Of a stretch of DNA of 64,000 nucleotides, positions 28,732 through 38,465 are shown in pieces (position 1 is the stretch's first letter; each line of letters opens with the position of its first letter). Location of the stretch: contig NZ_SOAN01000001.1 in assembly GCF_004364585.1 (NCBI RefSeq), forward strand, positions 1 through 64,000, given 5' to 3'. Position numbers and translations under genes: made by a program. The notes below the pieces were generated by a model, which saw only the letters and a program-made list of their open reading frames with translations, did no database searches and was not told the origin of the DNA. Source of the DNA: Nesterenkonia aurantiaca. Lineage in GTDB: Bacteria; Actinomycetota; Actinomycetes; Actinomycetales; Micrococcaceae.

Positions 28732-29748
28732 TTACGCCTCGGGCGAAGCTCTCCCGAGCTGAAACTCCAATCCAGCCCCAGGTCCAGGGGCTGCCGCGAA
28801 GACCGCGGCGCCGCGGACCCGGGCTCCCGCGGCGGTGAGCACCCGGTACAGCTCCGCCAGGGTGGACCCGCTGGTGAGCACATCATCGACCAGCAGCACC
28901 TGGGCACCGGGAAGCAGGCTCCGACCCCGCGGCGTCAGCTCGATGCTTCCCACCGAGCGGCGACGCCGCGCTCGCGCTCCACGGGTCTTCTGCCGGCCGT
29001 GCCGAGGGTTCAGGGAACTCAGCGCTGCGGCACGAGAGGCACGCAGCAGCCCTGGAACCCGCGTGGGCCTCAGTCCGAGCCGGCGCAGCTCCGGCTCGGA
29101 GATCGCAAGAGCACGGTCGAGCAGCAGCTGCACCGGATCAAAGCCGCGGGTCAGCCGGGACCGCAGCGACGGCGGCGGACTCACCAACAGCCAGGACGGC
29201 AACCCGCCAGGCTCCCCGGCAGCCTCCCCGTCAGCTTCCCCGGCAGGCTCCCCGTCAGCTTCCCCGGCAGGCTCCCCGTCAGCTTCCCCGGCAGGCTCCC
29301 CGTCAGCTTCCCCGGCAGGCTCCGCGCCGGGTTCCGCCAGGGCGCGCGCCGCCGCCAGGCGCAGCGCGCGGGCCAGCCCGGGTCCCAGCGCGGCGCTCAG
29401 GCCGATGGCCCCGTGGTCTTTGAATCCCAGCACCGTTCGAGCCAGCAGTCCCTCGTAGCGCCCGGCGGCGCTGACCGGCAGCACCGTGAGGACCTGCCCC
29501 TCCATCAGCAGCGGCAGGGCCAGGGCCTGGTCCTCGGCCGGGAAGGGCGTGCGGGTCACCAGGTGCAGTTCCTCCGCGCAGGGTGCGCACAGCACCATAT
29601 CCTGCTCGGCGCAGCCGATGCACCACACCGGGGAGACCAGCCCCGCCGCGCCGCGCAGCGCCGTGCGCAGAGCCACCCCGGTGGGACCGAACCAGATCCG
29701 GTCCACGGAGCGGACGAGCCGGGCCGGGCGCTGGGGCATCGAACTCAT
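28732..29748 (-). CDS. comF: ComF-like phosphoribosyltransferase-fold protein with tandem-repeat insert
   Basis: This 338-residue ComF-family protein has an N-terminal zinc-finger region with Cys pairs (CIGCAEQ ... CAPCAE) and a type-I phosphoribosyltransferase domain whose PRPP loop reads VLLVDDVLTSGSTL. ComF helps DNA uptake in competent bacteria; in most actinobacteria its role is undefined. Residues about 144-180 are (GEPAGEAD)n, coded by four exact 24-base repeats at 29224-29319. This lengthens the protein well past the usual 230-260 residues. The repeat lies in a surface region between the zinc finger and the catalytic domain. It is followed by hpf and preceded by lpqB at 202 bases. Confidence 0.88.
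   Translation of the reverse strand: MSSMPQRPARLVRSVDRIWFGPTGVALRTALRGAAGLVSPVWCIGCAEQDMVLCAPCAEELHLVTRTPFPAEDQALALPLLMEGQVLTVLPVSAAGRYEGLLARTVLGFKDHGAIGLSAALGPGLARALRLAAARALAEPGAEPAGEADGEPAGEADGEPAGEADGEPAGEADGEAAGEPGGLPSWLLVSPPPSLRSRLTRGFDPVQLLLDRALAISEPELRRLGLRPTRVPGLLRASRAAALSSLNPRHGRQKTRGARARRRRSVGSIELTPRGRSLLPGAQVLLVDDVLTSGSTLAELYRVLTAAGARVRGAAVFAAAPGPGAGLEFQLGRASPEA
29224..29319. repeat. 24-base minisatellite, four identical units, inside comF
   Basis: CTCCCCGTCAGCTTCCCCGG plus CAGG (24 bases) is repeated four times head to tail with no mismatch, and degenerate half-units flank it. Because 24 is a multiple of three, copy-number change by slippage keeps the comF frame and adds or removes eight residues. 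Exact identity of the units indicates recent expansion. Confidence 0.95.
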
Positions 29749-29950
29749 GCACCGATCTTCGCGGCACCGCGGCTCCGAGTCTTGAGCGCCGGTGCCGCTG
29801 GGGAGAACCGGGGTGCCGCCGCCCCGTCACCCGAAGCTGGGGCAGACCACGTGCGGCTGCGGCTCGGGCAGCACGCCGCGGCGGGCCCGAACATCAGCGG
29901 CTCAGCGTGCGAGCAGCCCAGCAGCCCAGCGGCTCAGCGGTCTCTGCGGC

Positions 29951-31675
29951 TCAGCCCGGGAACGCCAGGTCGCGGATCTCGATCTCCTCCAAGGCCACCC
30001 AGGCGTCACCGGAGAGGTTCTGGAAGGGCACGTCCACGGTCTCGGCGAAGACCTTCTGCTGGCCCTCCCCCACAGAGATGTTCAAGAGTCCCAGCAATTG
30101 GCTGTCAGCCCGGTTCGAGCCGGTCAGGGTGACCCGTTCCGGGGTCATGGGCTCCTCCTCGGAGCTGGCCCAGACGTAGAGCGCGTCGGGCCCCTGCCAG
30201 CGCACCTCTTCAAGCTCCACCGAGGTCTCCAGCCGCATGGGCTGACCCAGTCCGCGGGGTATCCCGCTGGAATCGCGGATGACACCGGCCACGTAGAGGT
30301 CCCGTTCGCCGTCGTCGTCGAGGATCAACGCAGCCCGAGCGCCGTCCTGCGCGATGCGCAGGGAGGTGATCGTGCGGCCTTCGAGCCAGTCGGCGCTGAC
30401 CTCCGCGGTGGCAGGCTCCAGGGACTCGTCGTACGCCAAGGCATGGACCGTAGCCTCACCGCCCTGTGCGGAGGCGGTCCAGGTCCAGCCGTAGTTGTCC
30501 ATGGAGGGGCGGGTCAGGTCAGGGGCCTCGAGCACCAGGTCCTCGGCGCGTTCCGGGCGCAGGTGGTAGAGCTGGTCTCCTGCGCCGTTGAGGAACGCGA
30601 AGACCTCCTCCGATGAGGATCCCGGGACTGCAGGCGCCTGTGGGTCGAGGTCCGCGATATCGGGCAGGCTTCCGATGGAGAGCGTGACCTGGTCGTTCTG
30701 CCATCGCAGGGTGTCGTTCTCGATGCCCACCTGGGTGGAGTCGACCTCGGGGGCGACTTCGATGCGCAGCCGTTCCGCCTCGGGAAGTTCCGTCTCCAGC
30801 GGGATGTCGAACTCCCGCTGGGCCACGGTCATCTCGACCTCATTGACCCGGGTCAGCGAGGTCAGCGCGAGCTCCAGCTGTTCCTGCATCAGGGCCCGTT
30901 CCGCAGGCGAGGCGTCCTCCACGCCCTCCGGGGCGAGGTCAACCGCTGCGGTGCTGTTGTCCACCGGCACCGAGGCGCGTTCGAGAGTGGCGTCCTCACC
31001 GAAGGCAGAGACCACGGCGGGCTCCAGGTAGGGCGCCGGACCGGCAAGCAGCGCGCCGACGATCTGCGAGGAGATGCCCGGGCGGTTGAGGAACCAGCGC
31101 TGATCCGGCACCGCGTAGCGCAGCTGCGGATCGAAATAGTAGAGCGTATGGGCCTGGTAGGCCTGCTGGAAGGAACCGTCGATGAGCATGGTGCCGTCGG
31201 GGGCGTCGGTGATCCGCCACTCCCCTTCGATCTCCTCCACGGTGAAGTCCAAGACCTCGGTGGAGTTCTCTGGCAGCCGGGTCAGAATCCCAGCCCCGTC
31301 CACCACGGAGTCCACCTGAAACTGGGCGCTCCAGGTGTTCTCTCCGGAGGCCAACACCGGGGGCTCCGAGGAATAGACCACGGTCCGGGCATCCGGTCGC
31401 CAGTCCCTGGCCGCCTCCGGCGACATGAACTCCCGGGCGACGGCGTAGTCGTCCTGGGCGCCGGCGCCGGCGCGGATGAATCCGGAGACGATCTGTTCGG
31501 CGTTGGCTCCGGTCTGCGGCGGCTGGGCCTGAGGGGTGTAGGTGAGCTCCTCGCCCGACTCTGGGGCGGAGGTGCCCACCGGCCCGTCGGTGGGCAGCAG
31601 CGGCGAGCAGGCGCCGAGCGTGAGCATCAACGCGAGCAGTCCCGTGATCAGGGCGAGCAGTCGACGGCGGATCAT
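29951..31675 (-). CDS. lpqB: Lipoprotein LpqB
   Basis: This 574-residue lipoprotein is the accessory partner of the MtrAB two-component system, modulating MtrB activity at the outer face of the membrane. It has a signal peptide with lipobox TLGAC, Cys23 being the lipidated residue. A GerMN-type domain follows (about 230-330: RASVPVDNSTAAVDLAPEG), then a beta-propeller-like C-terminal region rich in Trp/Leu/Asp. The ATG overlaps the mtrB stop (ATGA), so they are co-translated, the order mtrA-mtrB-lpqB being the actinobacterial standard. The downstream 202 bases carry short GC-rich repeats (agcggctcag, ggctcagc) and no clear terminator. Confidence 0.95.
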   Translation of the reverse strand: MIRRRLLALITGLLALMLTLGACSPLLPTDGPVGTSAPESGEELTYTPQAQPPQTGANAEQIVSGFIRAGAGAQDDYAVAREFMSPEAARDWRPDARTVVYSSEPPVLASGENTWSAQFQVDSVVDGAGILTRLPENSTEVLDFTVEEIEGEWRITDAPDGTMLIDGSFQQAYQAHTLYYFDPQLRYAVPDQRWFLNRPGISSQIVGALLAGPAPYLEPAVVSAFGEDATLERASVPVDNSTAAVDLAPEGVEDASPAERALMQEQLELALTSLTRVNEVEMTVAQREFDIPLETELPEAERLRIEVAPEVDSTQVGIENDTLRWQNDQVTLSIGSLPDIADLDPQAPAVPGSSSEEVFAFLNGAGDQLYHLRPERAEDLVLEAPDLTRPSMDNYGWTWTASAQGGEATVHALAYDESLEPATAEVSADWLEGRTITSLRIAQDGARAALILDDDGERDLYVAGVIRDSSGIPRGLGQPMRLETSVELEEVRWQGPDALYVWASSEEEPMTPERVTLTGSNRADSQLLGLLNISVGEGQQKVFAETVDVPFQNLSGDAWVALEEIEIRDLAFPG

Positions 31676-33453
31676 GACTCCCCCCTCTTGGGCTGGTAGA
31701 GCGCCTGTTCGTTGATCCGGTCATGCTCCGGCTCTGCCTCGGGGAGGTCCTGGATGTTTTCGATGCGGTACCGGTCGGTCGCCCGGTAGACCGGGGGCAG
31801 CGCCATCGGCGAGGCGCGGTAGGGCACTGACTGGCGGCGCGGCAGCACCAGACGGAAGCAGGAGCCCTGACCCTTCTGTCCCCAGGCGTCCAGCGCGCCC
31901 TGGTGCAGCCGGGTGTCCTCGGTGGCGATGGAGAGCCCCAGCCCGGAGCCGCCGGTCGTGCGGGCTCGGGCCGGATCGGCGCGCCAGAACCGGTCAAAGA
32001 CGTGGGCAACCTCGGAGGGGCTCATGCCGATCCCGTGATCCCGGACCGCGATGCCGATGGCTGTGGGGCTGGAGGAGACGACCACATCCACTGGGCGGGC
32101 CTCGGCGTGTTCGATCGCGTTGTTGATCAGGTTGCGCAGGATCCGGCTGATCCGACGAGCATCGACTTCGGCGCGGAAGTTCTCCCCCTGGACCACCAGG
32201 CCCAGCGGGGTGTTCGAGCTCTCCGCCAGCGGCTTGGAACTGATCAAGACCTCCCGGGTGAGGGCCAGCAGGTCAACCTCGGCGGTGGCGAGCTCTGCGG
32301 CGCCGGCGTCGAACCGGGACATCTCCAGAAGGTCCGAGAGCAGCGCCTGGAACCGTTCCACCTGATGGTGGAGCAGCTCGGTGGAGCGTCGGTTGATCGG
32401 ATCGAAGTCATCCCGGGACTCATGCAGCACCTCGGCGGCCATCCGCACGGTGGTCAGCGGGGTGCGCAGCTCGTGGGAGACGTCGGAGACGAAGCGCTGC
32501 TGCATCTTGGAGAGGTTCGCCAGCTGGGTGATCTGTTCCTGAAGGTTTGAGGCCATCCGGTTGAAGGACCGTCCGAGGCGGGCGATCTCGTCCTCCCCGC
32601 GCACCGCAAGGCGTTGGTCGAGCTGGCCGTCCGCGATCCGCTCCGAGACCTCCGCGGCCTGGGAGACCGGACGGACCACCGAGCGGGCCACCCAGGCGGC
32701 GATGGCCATGTTGATCAGCAGGATCGCGACGCCGGCGACCAGCATGGTGCGAAAGACGAAGGCGACGTTCTCCTGGACCGGGGAGAAGTCGTAGACGAAG
32801 TAGAGCGCATAGGGGCTGCCCTGGACGTCGACCTGGGTGCCGAACGCGATCCCGGGCGCCTCGGAGTCCCCCTCGGCCCGCAGCTCCACGGCCTGCCAGT
32901 ACTGACCGGTGCCTGCGGCGACGGCGTCGGTGAGCTCCTCGGAGATCACGCCCTGAGATACGCCCCCGGAGGTGATGCCGTCGACGTAGAGGTTCTCGCC
33001 AACGTCGAGCGGAGCCAAGATGACCTCTCGCCGGATCTGCGTGGAGGATTCACCCACGTCGTTGAGGATCGACTGGATGTCCTGCTGCGCCTCGGTCCGA
33101 CTGCTGGTGCTCAGCGCCGCGAAGCTGCTGCGGATCGAGTCGAGCCCTTCGGCGGCCTCCAGCTCGGCCTGGTCGAAGCGCTCCTGGAAGAGCCCCGAGG
33201 TGACCTGCTGGACCAGGAACGCCGCCACGGCCATGGTGCTGATCATGGTGAGCAATCCGGTGAAGAACACCGCCCGGATCAGCAGCGAGCGCGCCCACAG
33301 GCGGGGCAGCCCGCTGATCCTCCGGGCGGTGCCGGCGAAGCTGCGCTTGGCACCGGGCTGAAGCCCCGGCTGGGAGCTCGCGGCGGCGGCCTCGGCCGAC
33401 TCCGCAGTCGCCTGACTCTCCTCCTGCGGGCCCCGGGCTTGGTCCCGGATCAC
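31672..33453 (-). CDS. mtrB: Sensor histidine kinase MtrB
   Basis: This 593-residue membrane histidine kinase controls cell-wall, division and osmotic genes through MtrA. A polar N-terminus of about 60 residues precedes helix 1 (VFFTGLLTMISTMAVAAFLV). An extracytoplasmic domain, helix 2 (VAFVFRTMLVAGVAILLINMA), HAMP, HisKA (FVSDVSHELRTPLTTVRM) and ATPase domain (NLINNAIEHA, DHGIGM, GSGLGLSIA) follow. The C-terminal tail (about 60 residues) is variable. The GTG at 33453 is used because no ATG occurs upstream, but its ribosome site is poor. The frame stays open 70 bases further toward mtrA with only an ATT following an AGGGG motif, so the true start is uncertain. mtrA ends 77 bases before. Confidence 0.95.
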   Translation of the reverse strand: MIRDQARGPQEESQATAESAEAAAASSQPGLQPGAKRSFAGTARRISGLPRLWARSLLIRAVFFTGLLTMISTMAVAAFLVQQVTSGLFQERFDQAELEAAEGLDSIRSSFAALSTSSRTEAQQDIQSILNDVGESSTQIRREVILAPLDVGENLYVDGITSGGVSQGVISEELTDAVAAGTGQYWQAVELRAEGDSEAPGIAFGTQVDVQGSPYALYFVYDFSPVQENVAFVFRTMLVAGVAILLINMAIAAWVARSVVRPVSQAAEVSERIADGQLDQRLAVRGEDEIARLGRSFNRMASNLQEQITQLANLSKMQQRFVSDVSHELRTPLTTVRMAAEVLHESRDDFDPINRRSTELLHHQVERFQALLSDLLEMSRFDAGAAELATAEVDLLALTREVLISSKPLAESSNTPLGLVVQGENFRAEVDARRISRILRNLINNAIEHAEARPVDVVVSSSPTAIGIAVRDHGIGMSPSEVAHVFDRFWRADPARARTTGGSGLGLSIATEDTRLHQGALDAWGQKGQGSCFRLVLPRRQSVPYRASPMALPPVYRATDRYRIENIQDLPEAEPEHDRINEQALYQPKRGES

Positions 33454-33530
33454 CGGGATGCTGCCGGTGGAGCTCGCCGAGGATCGAGACGCGGTGCGAT
33501 CCGCGGAATGATCAGCTTCGCCTGGAATGA

Positions 33531-34220
33531 CTACCCCTGCCCTCCGGCCTTATAGCCGACGCCGCGCACGGTCTGCACGATCTCGGGGTTCTCCGGATCC
33601 TTCTCGATCTTTGAACGAAGCCGCTGCACATGCACGTTGACCAGCCGGGTGTCGGCCTGGTGGCGGTAGCCCCAGACCTCCTCCAGCAGCATCTCGCGGT
33701 TCCAGACCTGCCAGGGCTTCTTCGCCAGGGCGGTGAGCAGGTCGAACTCCAGGGGGGTCAGCGAGATCCGATGTTCGCCGCGGCGGACCTCGTGGCCGGC
33801 CACGTCGATGCTGAGGTCACCGATGGTGAGATTCTCGCCGTCGGGCCGGGCATTATGGTCGGCTGGGCGCAGCCGCGCGCGGACCCGGGCCACCAGCTCC
33901 GCCGGTTTGAAGGGCTTCGGGACGTAGTCATCGGCGCCGGCCTCGAGTCCACGCACCACATCAGCGGTGTCGGACTTGGCGGTGAGCATGATCACCGGGG
34001 TGTCCGCCTCCTCGCGGATCTCGCGGCAGACCTCGATGCCGTCCTTCCCGGGCAGCATCAGATCGAGCAGGACAACGTCCGGCTTGGAGCTGTGGAAGGT
34101 CTCCAGGGCGTCTTCGCCGTTGAAGCAGAAGGTGGGTTCGAATCCCTCATTGCGCAGCACAATGCCGATCATCTCTGCGAGCGCTTCGTCGTCGTCGACG
34201 ACCAGGATTCTGGCTTTCAT
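33531..34220 (-). CDS. mtrA: Response regulator MtrA
   Basis: This 229-residue OmpR-family regulator has a receiver domain with VVDDDE, phospho-acceptor Asp in VVLLDLMLPGKDG, Thr in IMLTAKS and Lys in PKPFKP. Its winged-helix domain (about 130-226) has SLTPLEFDLLTALAKKPWQVWNRE and VNVHVQRLRSKIEKD. The ATG at 34220 (MKARILVVDDDE) is preceded by GGAGAG and gives the standard MtrA length; two upstream ATGs (34235, 34301) are less likely. MtrA is essential or near-essential in many actinobacteria, linking division, wall hydrolases and chromosome replication. mtrA, mtrB and lpqB are in one operon reading away from the gene at 34369. Confidence 0.97.
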   Translation of the reverse strand: MKARILVVDDDEALAEMIGIVLRNEGFEPTFCFNGEDALETFHSSKPDVVLLDLMLPGKDGIEVCREIREEADTPVIMLTAKSDTADVVRGLEAGADDYVPKPFKPAELVARVRARLRPADHNARPDGENLTIGDLSIDVAGHEVRRGEHRISLTPLEFDLLTALAKKPWQVWNREMLLEEVWGYRHQADTRLVNVHVQRLRSKIEKDPENPEIVQTVRGVGYKAGGQG

Positions 34221-34368
34221 CTGCTCTCCATCCATAGGGGGCCTGCGGCGCAGAACGTCTTGCGCGCGCAGGTTCGGGCCCAGTTCCAAGCGGCACCGCA
34301 CTCAGGATATATGAGAGCGGTAGGCTGAGCGCAGAGGGCAGTCGCGCAGAGGCGCTTGAGGAGGGGCG

Positions 34369-35508
34369 ATGACCCATACAGCGGAGACACACCGTGCCAG
34401 GCCGTGGCCGGGCACCGGTTCCGCAACCTCCCGCGCCGCGCAGGATCCGGAGCTGACCCCGGGATCGGTCTTCCCGCTGCGCCGGATGGTCGCCGATGAG
34501 CTGTTCAGCGCCGCCGTGGCCGTGATCCGCCGTTCACCGAAGGCGGTGCTGGGCGTCCCGTTCCTCGCCGGGCTGGTGAACTTCGGGCTCACCCTGGTGA
34601 TGATGCTGGTGCTTCCCTCTTCCTCCTATATGCGCATGCTCACCGACCCGGGCGCCTTCGAGGACCCGGACCTGGCGCTGGGCGTGGCCGCCGATGCCGG
34701 CTTCCTGTGGGTGACCTTCGCGAGCTCCGCGCTGACCTCTCTGGTCATCGCGGTGGCTGCCGCCTATATGGTGCTGCCCACGCTGCGCGCCGCCTACGGG
34801 CTGCACACCGGGATGGGCCAGACGGTCCGGCTGCGGCTGGGCAGGGTCGGCCCGACCGTGGTCAACCTTCTGGTGCTGGGTCTGATCCTGTCCGTGGTGG
34901 CGCTGCCGGTGTTCTTCGTGGCCGTGCTGCTGCTGGTGATCACCCTGTTCCTGGGCGCCGTGGTGGTGCTGCCCGGACTCTTCCTGGCCCTGTGCTGGGT
35001 CACCGCCGCGGTGATGTACGCCCCGCTGACCGTGGTGGTCGAGCGACGGGGCCCCTTCGCCGCGATCGGACGGTCCTGGCAGCTCAACCGCGGCCGCTGG
35101 TGGCGCAACATCGGGCTGGTCGCGCTGCTCTACGTGATCCTGGGACTGGTGTTCACGATCGCGTCGATGCCGCTGATAGTCACCGTGGCCGCCGCCGAGC
35201 TGCTCGAGGGCTCACCGGTCCCCGGCGGAGAGTGGGCCGGTTTCGCCGTGTTTGCCCTCACCGAGCTCTACGGCACCGTGCTGACCACCTTGTTCATCGG
35301 TGTGGTGGGCACGGTGATCTCACTGATGTACCTCAACGCCCGCATCCGGCAGGAGGCCCTGGACGTGACGCTGCTGGCCGCGACCGACCCGGTGCGCCTG
35401 CCGCTGCAGTCCGCCCGGACCCCCGCCGATCGTCTGGTCCCCGGCTCGATCGAGCATCTCCACGAGCACTTCGCGGAGGTGGACCGCGGTGCAGCCCGAA
35501 CCCGATGA
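34369..35508 (+). CDS. Polytopic membrane protein (GDPD-type membrane domain)
   Basis: This 379-residue protein has about six to eight membrane helices between residues 50 and 330. It includes SSYMRMLTDPGAF and RGPFAAIGRSWQLNRGRWWRNIGLVALL, a motif of the glycerophosphodiesterase membrane-domain/DUF975-like group of actinobacterial membrane proteins. It has no catalytic domain. It is divergent from mtrA (148 bases apart) and is the first of five overlapping genes that continue to the DUF58 gene. The group is conserved in Micrococcaceae to my knowledge and is thought to assemble or mature a membrane complex with MoxR. The start at 34369 has GGAGGGGCG upstream. Confidence 0.78.
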   Translation: MTHTAETHRARPWPGTGSATSRAAQDPELTPGSVFPLRRMVADELFSAAVAVIRRSPKAVLGVPFLAGLVNFGLTLVMMLVLPSSSYMRMLTDPGAFEDPDLALGVAADAGFLWVTFASSALTSLVIAVAAAYMVLPTLRAAYGLHTGMGQTVRLRLGRVGPTVVNLLVLGLILSVVALPVFFVAVLLLVITLFLGAVVVLPGLFLALCWVTAAVMYAPLTVVVERRGPFAAIGRSWQLNRGRWWRNIGLVALLYVILGLVFTIASMPLIVTVAAAELLEGSPVPGGEWAGFAVFALTELYGTVLTTLFIGVVGTVISLMYLNARIRQEALDVTLLAATDPVRLPLQSARTPADRLVPGSIEHLHEHFAEVDRGAARTR

Positions 35509-36151
35509 GGCCCGGCGGCTCCTGGAGCAGGAGCTCAGCGATCCGCGCTACCAGCGCGACGCCACCGGGCCGCTGCGCGAAGCCGCAGACCGCTTCTTCG
35601 CCTGGCTGGACCAGCTGAGCCTGAATCTGGGTCCGCTGAACCTGCCCCTGGGTCCGGTGCTGCTGCTGGTGCTGCTGCTCGTCGCGGTGATCCTGTGCAT
35701 CGTGCTGGTGCGGCCCCGGCTGCAGCGCGGCGCCGACGCCGGCGAGCTGCTCACCAGCCCCGCCGGGGTGACCGCGGAGCAGCTGCGCCGGCGGGCGAAA
35801 TCCCACGCCCAGGCCGGACGCTTCGACGAGGCCTGCCGGGAGCTCTTCCGCGCCGTGATCCGCGCCGCCGAGGAGCGCCAGGAGCTCGCCGAGCAGGTTG
35901 GCCGCACCGCCACCGAGGCCGGCACCGCGTTGGCGCGGGCACACCCGGGCCAGGCCCGGCAGGCGATGCATGCCGCCGAGCTGTTCAACTACTCCCGCTA
36001 CGGCGGCGGCTCGCTGAACCAGGCCGCCTACGACACGCTGCTCGCCCTGGCCGAGCGGCTGCAGTCCCCGCCCGAGGCCCAGCACCCTGAGCCCCAGCAC
36101 TCTGAGGCCCAGCAGCATGAGGCCCAGCAGCATCAGGGGGCGCGCGGATGA
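35489..36151 (+). CDS. DUF4129-like membrane protein
   Basis: This 220-residue protein has a short cytoplasmic N-terminus, one strong membrane helix (LPLGPVLLLVLLLVAVILCIVLV, about residues 52-74) and a helical C-terminal domain with AAEELFNYSRYG-like character (QAMHAAELFNYSRYGGGSLNQAAYD), the DUF4129 signature seen in transglutaminase/MoxR clusters. The GTG start overlaps the previous gene by 20 bases. The tail is Gln/Pro/His-rich (EAQHPEPQHSEAQQHEAQQH). It should act with the next three gene products at the membrane. Confidence 0.75.
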   Translation: MQPEPDEARRLLEQELSDPRYQRDATGPLREAADRFFAWLDQLSLNLGPLNLPLGPVLLLVLLLVAVILCIVLVRPRLQRGADAGELLTSPAGVTAEQLRRRAKSHAQAGRFDEACRELFRAVIRAAEERQELAEQVGRTATEAGTALARAHPGQARQAMHAAELFNYSRYGGGSLNQAAYDTLLALAERLQSPPEAQHPEPQHSEAQQHEAQQHQGARG

Positions 36152-37435
36152 CGACGACGGCGACGCTCGGCTCCACGCTGCGCAACGGGTTCCAGCGCTG
36201 GCAGTTCTGGCTGCTGCTGCTGATCCTGGGGCTCCTGTCGGTGGCGCTGATCCAGTCGCTCAACGATGAGGACATGGATCGCTTCGGCCTGCAGAACACC
36301 GCGCTGGACGGCTATGCCGCCCTCGCCGGGGTGCTCGAGGAGCAGGAGGTGCAGATCCACCAGGCGGCCTCTGCGGAGATCGCCCGAGACCTGATGACCG
36401 AGCATCCGGAGGCCCCGCTGGTGGTCCTCTCCACCGGGGACGTTCCCGATGCTGCCTTCAACGAAGGCCTCCGCGAGCGCGACCAGCGTCCGGTGGTGCT
36501 GCTCAGCGAGGGACCCGAGCTGCTGACCGCGCTCTACCCCGAGGGCCCGGCGAGCTATGCCGGAACCCACCCCGGCGGCGGCTCCAGCGCGGCGCTGGAG
36601 GCCGGGGCGCAGTGCCCGGTGGACGCGGCGGTCAACGCCGCCACGGTGCAGGCCCCGGGAGCGCTGTTCTTCGGCGACGCGCCGGGCTGCTTCATCGGGT
36701 TCAGCGAGGACGCCGGCGAGGCGCAGATGCTGATCGAGACCGACGCCGGCCTGCTCTTCGGCGGCCCGGCGGCGTTCACCAACCAGAACATCACCGACGC
36801 CGGACACGCGGCGCTGGCGCTGTGGCTCTTCGGCGCCGAGGATGACCTGATCTGGTACACCCCGATGGGAGTGGACACGCTCGACGATCAGCAGTGGGCC
36901 TCCCCCATGGACTTCCTCCCCGACTGGGTCGTCCCGCTGGCCTGGTGGCTGCTGCTCTGCGTGCTGGTGATGATGCTGGTGCTCGGGCGACGTCCCGGTC
37001 CGGTGGTCGGCGAGCCGCTGCCGGTCCAGGTCCCCGGGGCCGAGACCGCCGAGGGACGCGGTCGGATGTATCAGAGCGCCAACGCGGTGGCACCCTCCGC
37101 GCGCACCCTGCGCAGCGCCCACCTGATCCGGCTCGCCCGGCTGCTCCGGCTCGGCGCCGCGCCGCAGGAGGCCAGCATCATCGCCGCCGCCGCCCGGCAG
37201 GTCCGCCGCGATCCCGCGCAGCTGGAAGGGCTCCTCGCCCAGCAGCCGCGCCGCAACTCAGAGCTGGTCGCCTACGCCCAATCGCTGGCGCAGCTCGAGG
37301 ACGAGGTCCAGCGCGCCGCGCTGAACCATCACCCCGGCGCCCACTCGGCCGGCGGAGCCCGCGACGGGCTCGGCGCCGGGCAGACCAGCACAGACCGTAC
37401 ACACCTGAACCGCCAGCAAGGGAAGAACACCAGCA

Positions 37436-37443
<8 letters not shown>
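36148..37443 (+). CDS. DUF4350-like membrane protein
   Basis: This 431-residue protein has an N-terminal helix (WQFWLLLLILGLLSVALI), an extracytoplasmic globular domain (about 45-250) and a second helix (VVPLAWWLLLCVLVMMLVLG, about 259-278). A cytoplasmic tail with GRGRMYQSANAV and AHLIRLARLLRLG follows. The layout matches DUF4350 proteins, which look like inactive Rossmann-type solute sensors. Its start overlaps the previous stop (ATGA) and its stop overlaps the moxR start. Two Cys in the outer domain (AQCPVD and PGCFIGF) could form a disulfide. The operon is discussed under the moxR gene. Confidence 0.78.
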
Positions 37444-38452
<1,009 letters not shown>

Positions 38453-38465
38453 TCGGAGCCGACCG

